Positions 34,401 through 44,951 of a DNA stretch of 64,000 bases are shown here, piece by piece. The position numbers and the translations under genes are program-made. Below the pieces are notes generated by a model that saw only the letters and a list, made by a program, of their open reading frames with translations, was not told the DNA's origin and searched no databases. Each line of letters starts with the position of its first letter. Position 1 is the stretch's first letter. The stretch spans positions 62,001-126,000 of the forward strand of contig CBFFRP010000016.1 of the NCBI GenBank assembly GCA_965644295.1. Direction: 5' to 3'. This stretch comes from Paraphysomonas bandaiensis. Lineage: Eukaryota; Chrysophyceae.

Positions 34401-37400
34401 GGAGTGTATGTATATATTCCTGATTTTAGTGATAGTATTGAGTTACACTCCAATGCTAGTTTGCGAGAGAAATCTATTTTCCTAGGTCCCGCTGGCCCAC
34501 CTTCAATGAATGTTGACAGCCGCTTGAAAAGCTTTGCGCCATTTTTGATTCATGCTCCTTTTATTTTCGATATACGAAGGGGACGTCGGCCAACTGGTGG
34601 ACATGCTGCTGAAATAAATAGCGAACATCCAGTGAGAGTGCTGGCCCTTATGCAGTCTGTGAACACCTCGTCGCCTGGAATGTATCGATTACCTATTTGC
34701 AGCACAATGTCAACCACGAACACTCCGAGTACGCAGTGGGGCATTTCTCAGATCCTGCCTAAAGTTCATGCTTTACATAAAAATGCACCTGCGAATGCGG
34801 TGGTGTATCTTCAGTCAACCCATTCAGGTCAGCTGTCGATTGCGAGAAATAGTTTCAGCGGTGGACTATCATTTGTATTATCTGTTACTGGTAAATGCCA
34901 TAGCAATGATATGCATGGTTTCGTTGAGCGGGGTTATGCTGAAATTAATGTTGTTGTCCGAACAGAACCCTGGGATGGAAGCTTAAATGTATTTCCTTCA
35001 ACTGGGACGGCATTTGAAACAATGTTTTCTGTGCGACAAAGTGACTGGCTGGTCTCAAGCTACGATTCCGACTTACCATTGCAATTTTCCTTTCACTACT
35101 CTTCGTCGCATATTTTGAATAAAATCAATCCTGACGCTGTATTAGAGAACTTTACTGCTTACTATCACCATGCTTCGAATGAACGTGGAGAACTGATAAT
35201 GCACCCCAATTCGATTTGTTTCCGAGACTGGATGCGAACGCCACACGCAACTCTGCGAGCTCCTCACTTACGACCCTCAGCTGTGGATATATCAAACCCA
35301 TACAATGGGTACGACAATCTCTGGAACGCATCTCTCTTCTCAAACTCATGTTCTATTATTGTTGTGTCTGGCTATGTCAGAACATACGCCGGTGGAATCG
35401 CTGTACGACATGCTGATATTAGTGTATGTCCCCCACCGATTGTGTCCACATCTGTAAATGCTATCACCGAAGCCAAGGTGTACTCCAAGAATCTATCTAC
35501 TATGGCAGCCCTGAAAGTTGTTCATGATTATACTGATAATATATCGACAACTGTACTGTCGAACTACATACGATCCCAGGACACATTGCAGTCGGTCTCA
35601 ATGCTGCATTCACTAGCCTCTTTTATGAACACTTATTTACCCAAATCTCCGTGGGGTGTATTCAAGTCCTCATGCAGAAGACGCGAAATGAGAACCACTA
35701 TGATCGCACAGCTGGAGGTGGTAGCATCTTGGCAACTCACACGATCGAACGTCACCATCGAAAAAACAAACTTGGAATTCAATACGGTGGATTTCACATA
35801 CATGCGACTTGTTCCTTTTGTATTCTCACAAGCATGCATAGAACTTGGTCTCTTCCCCCATGATATGAATGAAGTCGGAAAAAAAAGGCTACTGCGCTTA
35901 GTCTATGCCATAGTTAAGATGCGTTTGGCGGATGCACAACCAACGACAACTAGCCTAGGGTATTCTCGGGAGGAGAATTGTGTGAGTCTGTTTTATAGTC
36001 GGTATGCGTCGTCGGTATCCTATCTCCTAGCTACTCTCGACCATTCTGCCCCTCTGATAGTGAAGACTTATAACGATAGCACGAAATCGCCTATGAGAGA
36101 AATGCGAAGTAATGGATATGATATCAAGGGGTATATTCATGAACTTCCTGGAGCGAACCTCAGTCATGATACTCTGTACAAGCAATCGTTGTTGGGGTTG
36201 AGACAGATTTTGGTGGGTTGTTCGCTATTGGGTGACACGGTGGGAAGTGGGGTTGATCAGACTTTATATTCTCTTCCCTTACCACAGCCACAACTCCGCA
36301 CAAATACTCCAACTTTGAGTCCTACTTCACACACTAGTGGACCGTTTAACAATATGACACTGAATAGGCCTGACGATTCTCTACGGTACAATCAAAATAT
36401 TACAAGAAATTTTTCCAATAGCTCTTTTTTTGTTAACTTTACTTTAAACGAGCTCGTGAATTCTACTGCAGATGATTTTAGCTTATCGCCTACTCCTTCT
36501 CAGACGCCGTCGGTATATACGTCTTTGCAATCACAGGAGTTCGTTGAGTTTCTTTACGAGGGAGGAAGTCAAATTGCAGCTCTGAGACAGCCAGCATTCA
36601 TTGATATATCTCAGGCATCTGTTGTTGTGGGTGAAAACCAGAATTCTGGTGGTCCAGATGATATTGAATATCGTCCACCTGGATTTAGTGCGGAGAGCAG
36701 TATAGATCCTTCTACCCACTCGTTTTTACAACTTCCTTGTGAATCTTCGAATTCAGCTGATTGCTATTCCTCGTCATCGCTAATTACACGCTCGCGAAAA
36801 AGTCTTCATGCATTGTCACTGCATGAAGTGTTTGAATTGACAGCTTCTTCTGAAGGATATATCGATATATCTTTGTTTAATATCGCTCAGCGAGATGTCA
36901 GCGGACAGGAACTGTCAGCGTCTGACACATTTACTAGTAGGAGTACCTCTTCATCATGGGGAGAAAGAAACGAAGAGTACTTGGGCAGGTCGTGGATACC
37001 TCATTCTGGTGACGATCGCGGTGTATCGGATGCTGTCATTGTTGAGTTTAAGACCTATGGCGACGACGTCGAACCTCTCTATAATCTATCACGACCAGTT
37101 GAGGTTGGAGTCAAAGTTTCTCGTCCAGACGTGCTCTGGAAGCTAGTGGTGATAGAAGATGAAGATTTATTCGATGGCGTGTCGAAACAATACAGGCCAC
37201 CTTATCTACGCTCTTCTGGCGCAAGTGTTGTAAATATTACTCGCGACAACGAATATTTAGAGGGATATTTGTCTTTTTCTCCTCGATGGGTTAGGTGCGA
37301 AATGTTCGACTCTGATAGTATGACTTGGGTGAAGCCTTCTTGGCTGGATGGATGGTGGTCACCTGACGTTGTTTCTTTCACAAGTCGGAAGGAGCTTGAG

Positions 37401-38465
37401 AGTGCTGCGGAGCAACACATGATGAGCTTTGGAAGCATGAATTCCGGAAGAAGATTAGATGAAAATGTCCGACAGAATGGTGAGAGTGTATATCTCGCCC
37501 TGAACAGCAGTGTTGATATGCTTCCGACGTCCCTTAGTTGTTTCGTGAATTCGCTGCCGGTGTCGTCGTACCAGCCATGGGATAATGGGACTGCTTTCTG
37601 GCTCCAATGGCGTGTTGTAGTTCAGTCATCTGACCCCTGTGGGGGATGCAGCGATCACGGTGTGTGTGTGTTGTTTCGTACTGCGCCCGTGTGTCTGTGT
37701 CAAAATAACTATCGTGGTCGTTTCTGCGATGAGTATGTTAGCACAAATAAGACTTCTAGTGACACCGAGAAGTGGCTTCTGTCGCGGTCTATTTCGTCAG
37801 GAGGCTTACGCGGCATTGGCTTGCTATCCGCTATACTCCTTGTTTGTTGTATTATATGCGGTGTGGGAAATAAGCTCTTTTATGCCCACCAGCAGGCGAT
37901 TCTATTCAACCCGCAGTATGACTTTGTTAGTCAGGATGATTCGGCTTTTACTTATCAGGGGGAAAACGTCCAGCCAGGGAGGGATATGTACAGTGCGGGT
38001 TGTGACGGCTGTATGTGCGTAGTATGCCAATGTACTCATTCTCAGAGTGGCCGACATGTAGACAGTAAGGAAGAAGACAGCGAGGGTTCAATGCGGTCTG
38101 TGTCGTTTCCTTCGGGTACGGGTGGACGGTCTTTGCTCTTCGACTCATTGAAGTACGCATTCCACGGAAGGGTAATGTACGACATCGCGTCGGATGACTG
38201 TGGAGACATAACTTCGCTCGGGGAATATACCAATGATAATGCGTCTCATATGTACGATGAATGGACCTTAGGAGTACCCATTCAGAACATTGAATCGAGG
38301 GAATTTTTCAATAGCCCATTTTCAAATGAACAGCAGCACAATGATGCAGATTTAAATTATAGCGATGCATGTGCACAAGACATTGAAGATTATGAACCGC
38401 GAGAGAGACGAGAAAATATTCCCGGCCTCAGATATCGTAGTAAAATATATGAGCGATGTTCATAA
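31404..38465 (+). CDS. Large REJ/EGF-like single-pass surface protein
   Basis: One exon, 2,353 aa from the ATG at 31404; the in-frame codon at 31389 is GTG. Residues 1-18 are a signal peptide (MYYIIILCALLCSTVSG). The ectodomain is rich in N-glycosylation sites. It has two Ser/Thr/Pro linkers (about 412-440, with PTRAPTEPPS and PSLSPS, and about 1629-1700). Between them is a REJ-like region (from about 540) opening with LLLLAPSEIYSPC and ELVLDASASYGGGI, the pattern of PKD1/egg-jelly-receptor proteins. An EGF-like module (about 2077-2112: CGGCSDHGVCVLF, then CLCQNNYRGRFCDEY) precedes one transmembrane helix (about 2134-2156: GIGLLSAILLVCCIICGVGN) and a ~190-aa cytosolic tail with a Cys cluster (CDGCMCVVCQC). 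Unlike polycystin-1 there is no multi-pass region and I see no GPS or PLAT motif. Likely an adhesion or recognition protein at the cell surface. Confidence 0.85.
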   Translation: MYYIIILCALLCSTVSGYNVTSADRVVWSSNSFGCVIHSPGLSPSFYVLSSAYNCTTAACWRMECVHSNCSGQIRDIELFSDGSRGNRSVMFTEFLSGMRFGLPSISPSMIHISVGERVVSVSQVHQILTGKSTLPSVYCHPSFDSISTRLPLNANNSLLRTLRLPNETICEDCPCVHFSGEDNKCSLRLVCTEEVKSNNRENTMFSCCPGLVSEDTHSVASHSAPITATFSPDGLSFSVHFVSQYLIPMSWLVSDISHESTKKWGLSTAPPYANCQTIFSPATYSRLLPPNYRVTNTYPVCKWMDDTGNSDAVVLMVYLPNNALIRASEWLGFSFNVNLSTTETRGGAVSEAVLERELLSRWVDIKNRYDSIAAADHESIIYASNRSKLVDSTKVGNISWVISLSSSSRAPTRAPTEPPSIRPSTDPSLSPSYVPSETSPSLSPTHVLHNVSAYPFSEVNSSEHIDGNRTSNRPTAAVLNMSSTAQGAVNTTTLDITVNDYNSSTHNNGSFFFLLPYYSLSVNYSTVLLPPPSGWVEPTLLLLAPSEIYSPCLSWPCSQATPGNELVLDASASYGGGIVGLSFSWFVSSVSCTQVSTKCLYSTAVLDSNMAAIESYILRNFGDSDSILRIPSRLLLSNTLISLHISLSSEPSRTYESTYADVDVVITDHVSPTVTIDACYFHSNSSKMHRDPPNFVLNGQKTPIQRSILWDMNTLDPLQPIIDFPFNSLPLSHDVQFFWAVYDFVEINASMYEKNSAANSSSSDVEKSATYEVSLTTENRSVNGRLVFSSRSRLLSIPPGLLECGSVLECSPRNQSRYIVTLAVDMHSPRDVNRAGETPVVVAWLNVLPLRVAPRIIGGSRCVHSDTAVVLQNAQISGIDESRVSYEWSCWVVDTRNAEIMEGTQSGPINFQTQCSTGNEFSSISNEITSADISRTASCTPSLRIGCGGHNITTRRRKRVQSTSDFLILEPYSLAEGVQYKICLGLRLGSSSSNHHCVGVYVYIPDFSDSIELHSNASLREKSIFLGPAGPPSMNVDSRLKSFAPFLIHAPFIFDIRRGRRPTGGHAAEINSEHPVRVLALMQSVNTSSPGMYRLPICSTMSTTNTPSTQWGISQILPKVHALHKNAPANAVVYLQSTHSGQLSIARNSFSGGLSFVLSVTGKCHSNDMHGFVERGYAEINVVVRTEPWDGSLNVFPSTGTAFETMFSVRQSDWLVSSYDSDLPLQFSFHYSSSHILNKINPDAVLENFTAYYHHASNERGELIMHPNSICFRDWMRTPHATLRAPHLRPSAVDISNPYNGYDNLWNASLFSNSCSIIVVSGYVRTYAGGIAVRHADISVCPPPIVSTSVNAITEAKVYSKNLSTMAALKVVHDYTDNISTTVLSNYIRSQDTLQSVSMLHSLASFMNTYLPKSPWGVFKSSCRRREMRTTMIAQLEVVASWQLTRSNVTIEKTNLEFNTVDFTYMRLVPFVFSQACIELGLFPHDMNEVGKKRLLRLVYAIVKMRLADAQPTTTSLGYSREENCVSLFYSRYASSVSYLLATLDHSAPLIVKTYNDSTKSPMREMRSNGYDIKGYIHELPGANLSHDTLYKQSLLGLRQILVGCSLLGDTVGSGVDQTLYSLPLPQPQLRTNTPTLSPTSHTSGPFNNMTLNRPDDSLRYNQNITRNFSNSSFFVNFTLNELVNSTADDFSLSPTPSQTPSVYTSLQSQEFVEFLYEGGSQIAALRQPAFIDISQASVVVGENQNSGGPDDIEYRPPGFSAESSIDPSTHSFLQLPCESSNSADCYSSSSLITRSRKSLHALSLHEVFELTASSEGYIDISLFNIAQRDVSGQELSASDTFTSRSTSSSWGERNEEYLGRSWIPHSGDDRGVSDAVIVEFKTYGDDVEPLYNLSRPVEVGVKVSRPDVLWKLVVIEDEDLFDGVSKQYRPPYLRSSGASVVNITRDNEYLEGYLSFSPRWVRCEMFDSDSMTWVKPSWLDGWWSPDVVSFTSRKELESAAEQHMMSFGSMNSGRRLDENVRQNGESVYLALNSSVDMLPTSLSCFVNSLPVSSYQPWDNGTAFWLQWRVVVQSSDPCGGCSDHGVCVLFRTAPVCLCQNNYRGRFCDEYVSTNKTSSDTEKWLLSRSISSGGLRGIGLLSAILLVCCIICGVGNKLFYAHQQAILFNPQYDFVSQDDSAFTYQGENVQPGRDMYSAGCDGCMCVVCQCTHSQSGRHVDSKEEDSEGSMRSVSFPSGTGGRSLLFDSLKYAFHGRVMYDIASDDCGDITSLGEYTNDNASHMYDEWTLGVPIQNIESREFFNSPFSNEQQHNDADLNYSDACAQDIEDYEPRERRENIPGLRYRSKIYERCS

Positions 38466-39924
38466 TTGGAATTTTTGCTGTATGTTTATATTTTGTGTGT
38501 TTATATTTATTGCTGCTACGAGTATAGAAATATGTGGTGACTAGTGTTAGATTCAGTTTGCAGTCGCATGGTAAAGGCCCTTAATGCCATATTGCTGGGT
38601 AATAAGGAAGCGACTACATATTTTCATCGGATATGCAACAAGATTGGAATGGAATTAAATATTTAGCTTGACAATGATGCGGCTGTATTGTCCGTGTGTA
38701 GGTCGCTTCATAGAATCACACTGTGATGATATCCTGTGTCGGAACCATTGATTCACAGCTGCTGTTCTTTTGATCTAGTCCGAGTAGATGACTGAGTAGT
38801 AAGATTATGATGAATCCCATGTGATGGTAATTCCCTTAGATGTATTATGTGACACTCGGATGACTTAATGGACTCTATCCTAGTATGATCTTAATGGGTT
38901 ATGTCCCTAAGAGGATATACCCTCCAGTGAACATGTTATTGATCCTGTTGCTAAAATGGGTCCTAGTCGCTAGTAGCCTCCTACAACTCCATAGGTCTCC
39001 CCTGTCGTCTGTAGTTATAACGTGAATGACTATATATCTAATATCTACCTCGCTAGGCTGAAAGCAACTTCTCATAGTTTAAGTATGATGTCCGATACTT
39101 ACAACTGCTGCACTGTTACTTACGCATAGCGAAGTTAAACTTCCGAACGGAAAGCCTTCTTTCAGGATATTTAGCGCACGGGCGGCGATTTGCAAAATAT
39201 CGAAAAGTAATTCTGCTATAAAACATGGTATCTCAGAAGCTGGCATGATTCATCAACAGCACTGTGGCTTGTCTGGACCCCACATTCCTCATAATCAGAT
39301 GGTTGTTTTATTCAGCCCGTTCAAGATGATGCTCATCAGACCCCACTCTACTTCCATATGCTCAATAAGGCACTGTTAAAAACCTCGTCGTCCTGATAGC
39401 CCTTAACTTAAATCGTCGCGTTGCTTGTGTTGCAGGTTCTGATTGTAATCCGAATGATCTCTCTTCTAATTGTTATGGATGCGGATAACAACCATGACAT
39501 CTGTATGCTAAGGATCAGCTTCCTATACATAGTCCCAATGATGACGACCTTTAGAAAATTTTTATTGATATGATTGCTGACTCTACAACATACCGTAGAG
39601 ATTTTTCCTCTGGCAGATTGACTTGTGCCGACCGAATAATGTATAGAAAACAGATATTGCTCTACCCACTCATAGCCACAACATGCTCTCTAATTGTGTT
39701 TTATTAAGTCAACAAGAATTAATAATTGGCACACACTGAATAAATTATAAGGAAAAACAATCAGATAGTAGGTTAGTACGGATATTCTACTCGATTAGGG
39801 TTATCTCGAACGCATGTATTGAATACATATGCTGCAAAGTGCTGTAGCAGCAGAGAGAGTCAAGTCTAAATTGCTACCTTACATTGAAGACAAGTCTATG
39901 TACATTGAAGACAAGACTATCAGT
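38466..39924. other. Intergenic, no gene; short repeat fragment
   Basis: About 1.5 kb with no conserved ORF. A fragment near 39645-39690 (ACAGATATTGCTCTACCCAC, then TCATAGCCA) matches the 5' half of the dispersed repeat. The rest shows nothing I can name. Confidence 0.5.
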
Positions 39925-40420
39925 ATACCCTCAACAATATCGGACTCGCACCTTTTCGTGGTGTTCTGGGGGAAAACTAACGAAACTAACGTGAGCCGCA
40001 TATATAGTCAGCAGATAATTTTCTGTCCACTCATAGCCAATGCTTGTGTGGTGCAAGGGACACTAATAGAAGTGTCACTTGTGTTTGGGGCCCTGACGAA
40101 TAGACAGGCATCCGGGAATGGGCCCACCTCAAGACTCAAGACCATCCGGGGGTAGTGGGCTGCCTGCTGAAGTCAAGCTCCAGGCTGTTCACCTAAAGGA
40201 CTTCAAAATCCTGAAGTCTGCAGATGTCAAGCATATCAACATTCTGCTTGCTCACTGCGTTTGCCTTGAGTGATATAGAGATAGTGGCTGCACAAAAAGG
40301 TTTTTAGCGTTAAATAGTAGGATATCAGAGTTAAGCACGAGCTAGTTAAATTGCAATGCTAAATTAGTTCTGACTCTTAAACGCCTATTGATATAATAAA
40401 GCATTTTGTACTGTCAGTAC
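39925..40420 (+). repeat. Dispersed repeat copy with both halves
   Basis: Starts with CCTCAACAATATCGGACTCG-like sequence shared with position 702 onward, runs through GTGAGCCGCATATATAGTC at 39993 and the GCATCCGGG block, and ends with TAGTAGGATATCAGAGTTAA (about 40315) and TTCTGACTCTTAAACGCC. It links the left-half words to the tail seen alone at 46960-47110 and 51470-51600, so all belong to one family. Confidence 0.75.
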
Positions 40421-40696
40421 AGACAGTGATACTGAGACACTCCAGATCCCCAGGGTTATTACATTATTTTTCTAATCGTATTTTCTCTAGATGATGAGCA
40501 ATAGTTGTATAGTTATAATCTACTGGTAGATGCAATGTAGAGTCTAAAATATACAATGATACATCGCCATCATTATACTTTCATATCATTGCTATAGTGC
40601 AGGTTTCAAATCGACTTCCCCGTGATAGTGAATGTTAATTAACATTATTGGTAAAGAAATAAAGCAGTTAGTATTGATCTTGCAAATTCACAAGTA

Positions 40697-41297
40697 CTAT
40701 TGACCAGAACTACCTACACTAAATCGACTCAATATACTTCCAACAGTACTTCCTGTTGGCGGAATGTCTTTTGCTGCAGTACTTCGAGCGGCAACAATAT
40801 TGCGTGCTCTTTCCATAGCCCGCTGTGCTGTCCTCTCTCGCTTCAAGCGCTGTCTAGTAGCTGGATTGTCGCAATTACTCCCACCAAACAACTTCTTCGA
40901 GTATTCTTCAGTTACAGAAGAAGTACTCTCCGATGTCCGTATAAGTCCTTTAGGGAGGCCCATACTAGCCGCAATCTCATCTGCTGATGAATAGAGCAGT
41001 CGAGAGGGACACGCCTCTCTCGTCACTGATCGATGACCCTGCACTGCAAGCTTAAAGGCATCTATCTCTGCTTGATCTATGTCTTCAGAGGGGTGCTGAT
41101 CGTGTGCTCTGTCTCTCTGTAGCGGGTGTTATCGTTATATGTATGGATGTATGTATGTGTGTGGGTCGCACCGTATGAGACTTGTGTTTCTTTGATCTCT
41201 TCTTCTTCTTCTTGTGTCTGCTGCTTCTGTCTGATGAATGCTCAGATTCAGAGTGCTTTCTTTTCTTTTTTCCCTCTCTATGATGATCATGCGTCAT
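40697..41297 (-). CDS. Lys/Arg-rich protein, probably nuclear, family not recognised
   Basis: Two exons, 41297-41172 and 41095-40697; 174 aa from the ATG at 41297. An earlier in-frame ATG at 41384 would add 29 residues of unlike composition. Exon 1 is almost all charged: EGKKKRKHSESEHSSDRSSR, then HKKKKKRSKKHKSH, a strong nuclear/nucleolar signal. Exon 2 has EDIDQAEIDAFKLAVQGHRS, EIAASMGLPKGLI, a basic helix (RQRLKRERTAQRAMERARNI) and a Gly/Ser tail. The exon join keeps frame at phase 0. The SR/KKK composition resembles RNA-processing factors, but no domain is visible. Divergent from the cytochrome P450 gene. Confidence 0.55.
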
Positions 41298-41884
41298 GAG
41301 TGTGTGTGTATGCGGTATGGCTTCCAACACTCGCAGATATGAAGGAAGAGACATGCAGGACTTGCAGGTACACAGAGAGGCCATGGATCTCACACACCTG
41401 CACTATACACGGTATACGGTATACTAGACTGGTATACGGTGTAGCTGATGCAGAGGGAATACCGTTTTTAGAAGGATAAAAAGTACCTATACTGGTATAC
41501 TATACACTGGTATACATACGTCTACGGATCAGCGGTACAGTAGGTATGAACACCTATGCAATACTGTACCGATAGAGCTATGTACCTATACAACGCTGTA
41601 TGTACAGACGTACATATATACATAAAGACTACAGCGGTATACACAAAAAACAGCACAGTATGCCGACATATCTTTAGCGGTCGTAACTCCTTCAGTTTAT
41701 TCCTAAGCATGTCTTCATTGTTGAGGTATTGAGAGCGAGGCAGGCAGGAGTGCAAGTAGATGCATGTTATTAACCGCACATTTCACCCCTTGCGCTTTAC
41801 ACTTCAATATAAGGTAAAGTTGCAGTTGTCACTGTACGAAGGTTCTCTCTGTGAATTAGACAGGCAGTTTATGTGTTGAGTGGT
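41298..41884. promoter_or_regulatory. Divergent upstream region rich in GTATAC palindromes
   Basis: Between the Lys/Arg-rich gene (minus) and the P450 gene (plus). GGTATAC or its complement occurs about six times between 41410 and 41645, together with GTACAG words (about 41532 and 41609). The same palindrome clusters upstream of the AP2-like gene. Presumed promoter of both genes. Confidence 0.45.
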
Positions 41885-43488
41885 ATGGATAACTGGGTTG
41901 TTGTGCTTCAAGTGGTTGCTGCGATTATATTCGCTTATGTTCGCTACAGACTGTCTGTTGCCGAGCGAAAACGCATTGCAATGAATGTTCCTAGTGTTAC
42001 AGGAGGAGTTCCATTCTTCGGTCAAGTGTTCAAGATGCTCAAGGGGAGTCCGTGGGACATCATGAACAAGTGGGCACAAGAATTTGGTCATCGATTCACG
42101 TTTCATTTGTTTGGATCGGATGCGTTTGTCGTATCAGATCCTGACATTCTGAAAGTGATACTGCAAACAAAGGTGCACATATTTAGGAAAGATCTGGAAT
42201 GGGTATACAGACCGTTCCTTGTTATTCTCGGGAATGGGCTTGTCACAGCTCACGGCGAAAGCTGGCGGCGTCAGCGAACACTTCTCTCCAGTGCCCTTCG
42301 TATTGATATTTTGGACGACATCCCAGCAATGGCTGTACGAGCTGTACAGCGTCTGTGTGTTAAGTTGGACAAGTGCTGTGCTGATGGAACCACAATAGAG
42401 ATGGCAGAAGAATTCCGACACTTGACTCTGCAAGTTATCGCTGAAGCTATTCTGTCCCTTAGTCCAGAGGAAAGTGACGAAACGTTTGCTCATATGTACC
42501 TTCCTATTGTAGAGGAGGGAAATCTTCGCACATGGCACCCGGAACGGATGTATCTACCTACCCCTGCATACTTCAAGCATCAAGCTGATGTCAAGAAACT
42601 CAATGACTATGTTGTGGGACTTATCACGAAGCGCTGGGATTTGAGACGGGAAGAGAAAGCGAGCAGGAAAAAAACTACTCGCAGACAGGATATATTGGAT
42701 AAAGTATTAAATGCGATTTCTGAGGATGACTGGAATGCGGCCACGATCGCGCAGGTGAGAGACGAAGTCAAGACATTCATATTAGCCGGACACGAGGTAA
42801 GCACTCACGCATACGTATTAATTACTTGTACGTTTCTGCTGTTGATAGCTTGACTGACAATAGATGTTTCTAATACTTGTGCGTTTAGACTTCCGCCAGT
42901 ATGCTTGCTTGGACTCTCTACGAACTCAGTATGAACCCCAAACTTCTTGCCACCTTACGAGAGGAGACTGAACAAGTATATGGCGCACCCGTTGCCCCGG
43001 GGGCAGACTTAAGTACATGCATGCCTAAGAAGCGCGAAAGCCTATCGCGACTTGAGTATGCTGATTGTTGTCTTCGGGAGAGTCTGAGAAAGTACTCTGT
43101 GGTTCCTAGTGTCGTGCGGGTGCCCTCGGAGGACGTTGAGATCAATGACCACGTGATTCCGAAAGGGACAAGTGTAATAATCAACATTATGGCTGCGCAC
43201 CACAACGAAGAGAATTGGAAGAATCCGAGTGAATATAACCCGACTAGATTCTTAAAAGGAGAGAGCAGCATCAAACCCTATACTTTTCTACCTTTCGTGG
43301 ATGGTCCACGCAACTGTCTCGGACAGTTTCTCTCACTTCTTGAATCTAAAGTAGTTCTATCAATGCTTGTACATCATTATGATTTCGAGGTCACGAACTT
43401 AAATGATGCAGGGCTAACACATCCTTTCATGGTTCCGATTATTCCCAAAACTGGACATATTATGAAAGTAAGTAGACGGAATGGATAG
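41885..43488 (+). CDS. Cytochrome P450
   Basis: Two exons, 41885-42796 and 42889-43488, joined at phase 0; 503 aa, the normal length. Residues 4-20 form an N-terminal membrane anchor (WVVVLQVVAAIIFAYV), then a Pro-Gly region (VTGGVPFFGQVF). Signatures: helix C WRRQR; I-helix oxygen-binding AGHETSAS, which spans the intron; ExxR as Glu368-Ser-Leu-Arg371; a PERF-like NPTRFL; and the haem loop FVDGPRNCLGQF with Cys447. All are intact. The style of the haem loop and I-helix suggests the CYP4/CYP97-type group, by eye only. A haem monooxygenase, probably on the ER facing the cytosol; substrate unknown (fatty acid, sterol or carotenoid are possibilities). The ATG at 41885 is the first in frame. Confidence 0.93.
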
Positions 43489-44951
43489 TAGCTGTGGAGC
43501 AGCGCTTGTGATAGGTTTTCGATGAATCAGTTTGCTTGTTACGTAATTTTTGAATAAGCAAAACTTACTCGATATGTTTTTTTATGTTTTTGTCTTTATG
43601 CATGATGCATCTTTTGCATCAAGGACTACAAAATGGGAAATATTATTCAACCTAGCCATTCTTATGTACATTGACTACACACTGTGACTGTTTAAAAAAA
43701 ACAGCTCACACCACACAACATATTAATGGCTTACAGAGATCAGAACAAACATTCAAACATAACAATTAACTGTATGCACATATCTACTTAACACAGTGTA
43801 CGTGTATGTCTATCTAGCCTATCTATATAGCTTATAACTATATAGCGATGGGTCCCTTTTGAGTATTATGTGGAAGAGGAGGGGTCAATGAAACTGTCAA
43901 TATAACTCACTCTATGATCTGCAGGGCACCTCTAGATCTTCAGATGTAATGATTGATAATGTATAAATATATATTTGACATGACTAATAAGTCATTCAAA
44001 GATAGAATAAACAGATTAAATATCGATTAAACATTAGTCAACCTTAGATAAACAAAACAGCGAGGTGCATTGAATACTATCATTTTATCAGTCACTAATA
44101 ACTTATTACTTGTTATTATTACCCAAAGCACATACGTCGTAGACATCTCTCCTGTACGAAATGCTTGCCAGTTGTAATGCACTCTTCCCAGAAGTTATCA
44201 GAATTTGGAATTGAGACGCTGGAGCTTAGAACGAGATCCGCGTGCTTTGGATGCGGCTCATACAGCACGCACTGTATAGTGCAGTCTCTCCACTAGAAAC
44301 ATACACGGTTGTTCATATTTCTTAGCTTCCATGTCGTTGTTGCCAAATCATTTTACTGTCATACAACCCTCATCAATGACGTTAACTACCACACCTCTAA
44401 TAAGCCACGTTTTGAAGATAGAATCATCAGTATGCATGCATTGACAGGGTTGTTGGTGTCTACATGCATGTATATATGTCCCATTGAACGGTTAGAGTGG
44501 GCCAATCAGATGACAGGAAGTGAACTTAGAATTCTAGAAGTGGGATAGTCTGTTACGTATGTGATGGTATACCAGTGTATACCACTGTATACACGCGCTG
44601 CCTCGCTTGTTCCCCAAAACGTATTATCACTAATACCGCTGTATTGTTGTGGAATACATTGGTATGGAGAGTATACAGTGAGTATAGCGTAGGTATACCG
44701 TGGGTGGGGAGGGAGTATACGGTCCCCTACAGCGGTATATTATGGTCGCCCAGTGAGGTCGAACTTCTGTGTGTGTGTGTTCCCCTGCAGAGGACTCACA
44801 TCAGTGTGTGGTCGCATGTGCGTATGCAGCTCTATGCTTGTATCTGCCATGAGCTGTTCCCATCTCACGTCAGAAATCGATTTACGAAAGACGGGAACAA
44901 CTCCGTTAATGATCTCAATGGCTGTTCATTATTTATATGCTCTGATACAAG
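43489..44951. other. Intergenic: dispersed repeat and promoter region
   Basis: The first part holds a reverse-oriented dispersed repeat (43635-43905). From about 44568 to 44735 there is a cluster of GTATAC palindromes (about five) upstream of the AP2-like gene. Overlapping ORFs at 44309-45102 show no domain and are not called. Confidence 0.5.
43635..43905 (-). repeat. Dispersed repeat copy, reverse orientation
   Basis: Reverse complement of about 945-1300. Shared words include GGGAAATATTATTCAA, CTCACACCACACAACATATT, CATATCTACTTAACACAGTG and GAGGGGTCAATGAAACTGT. Internal gaps are present, so this is an old copy. Confidence 0.8.
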
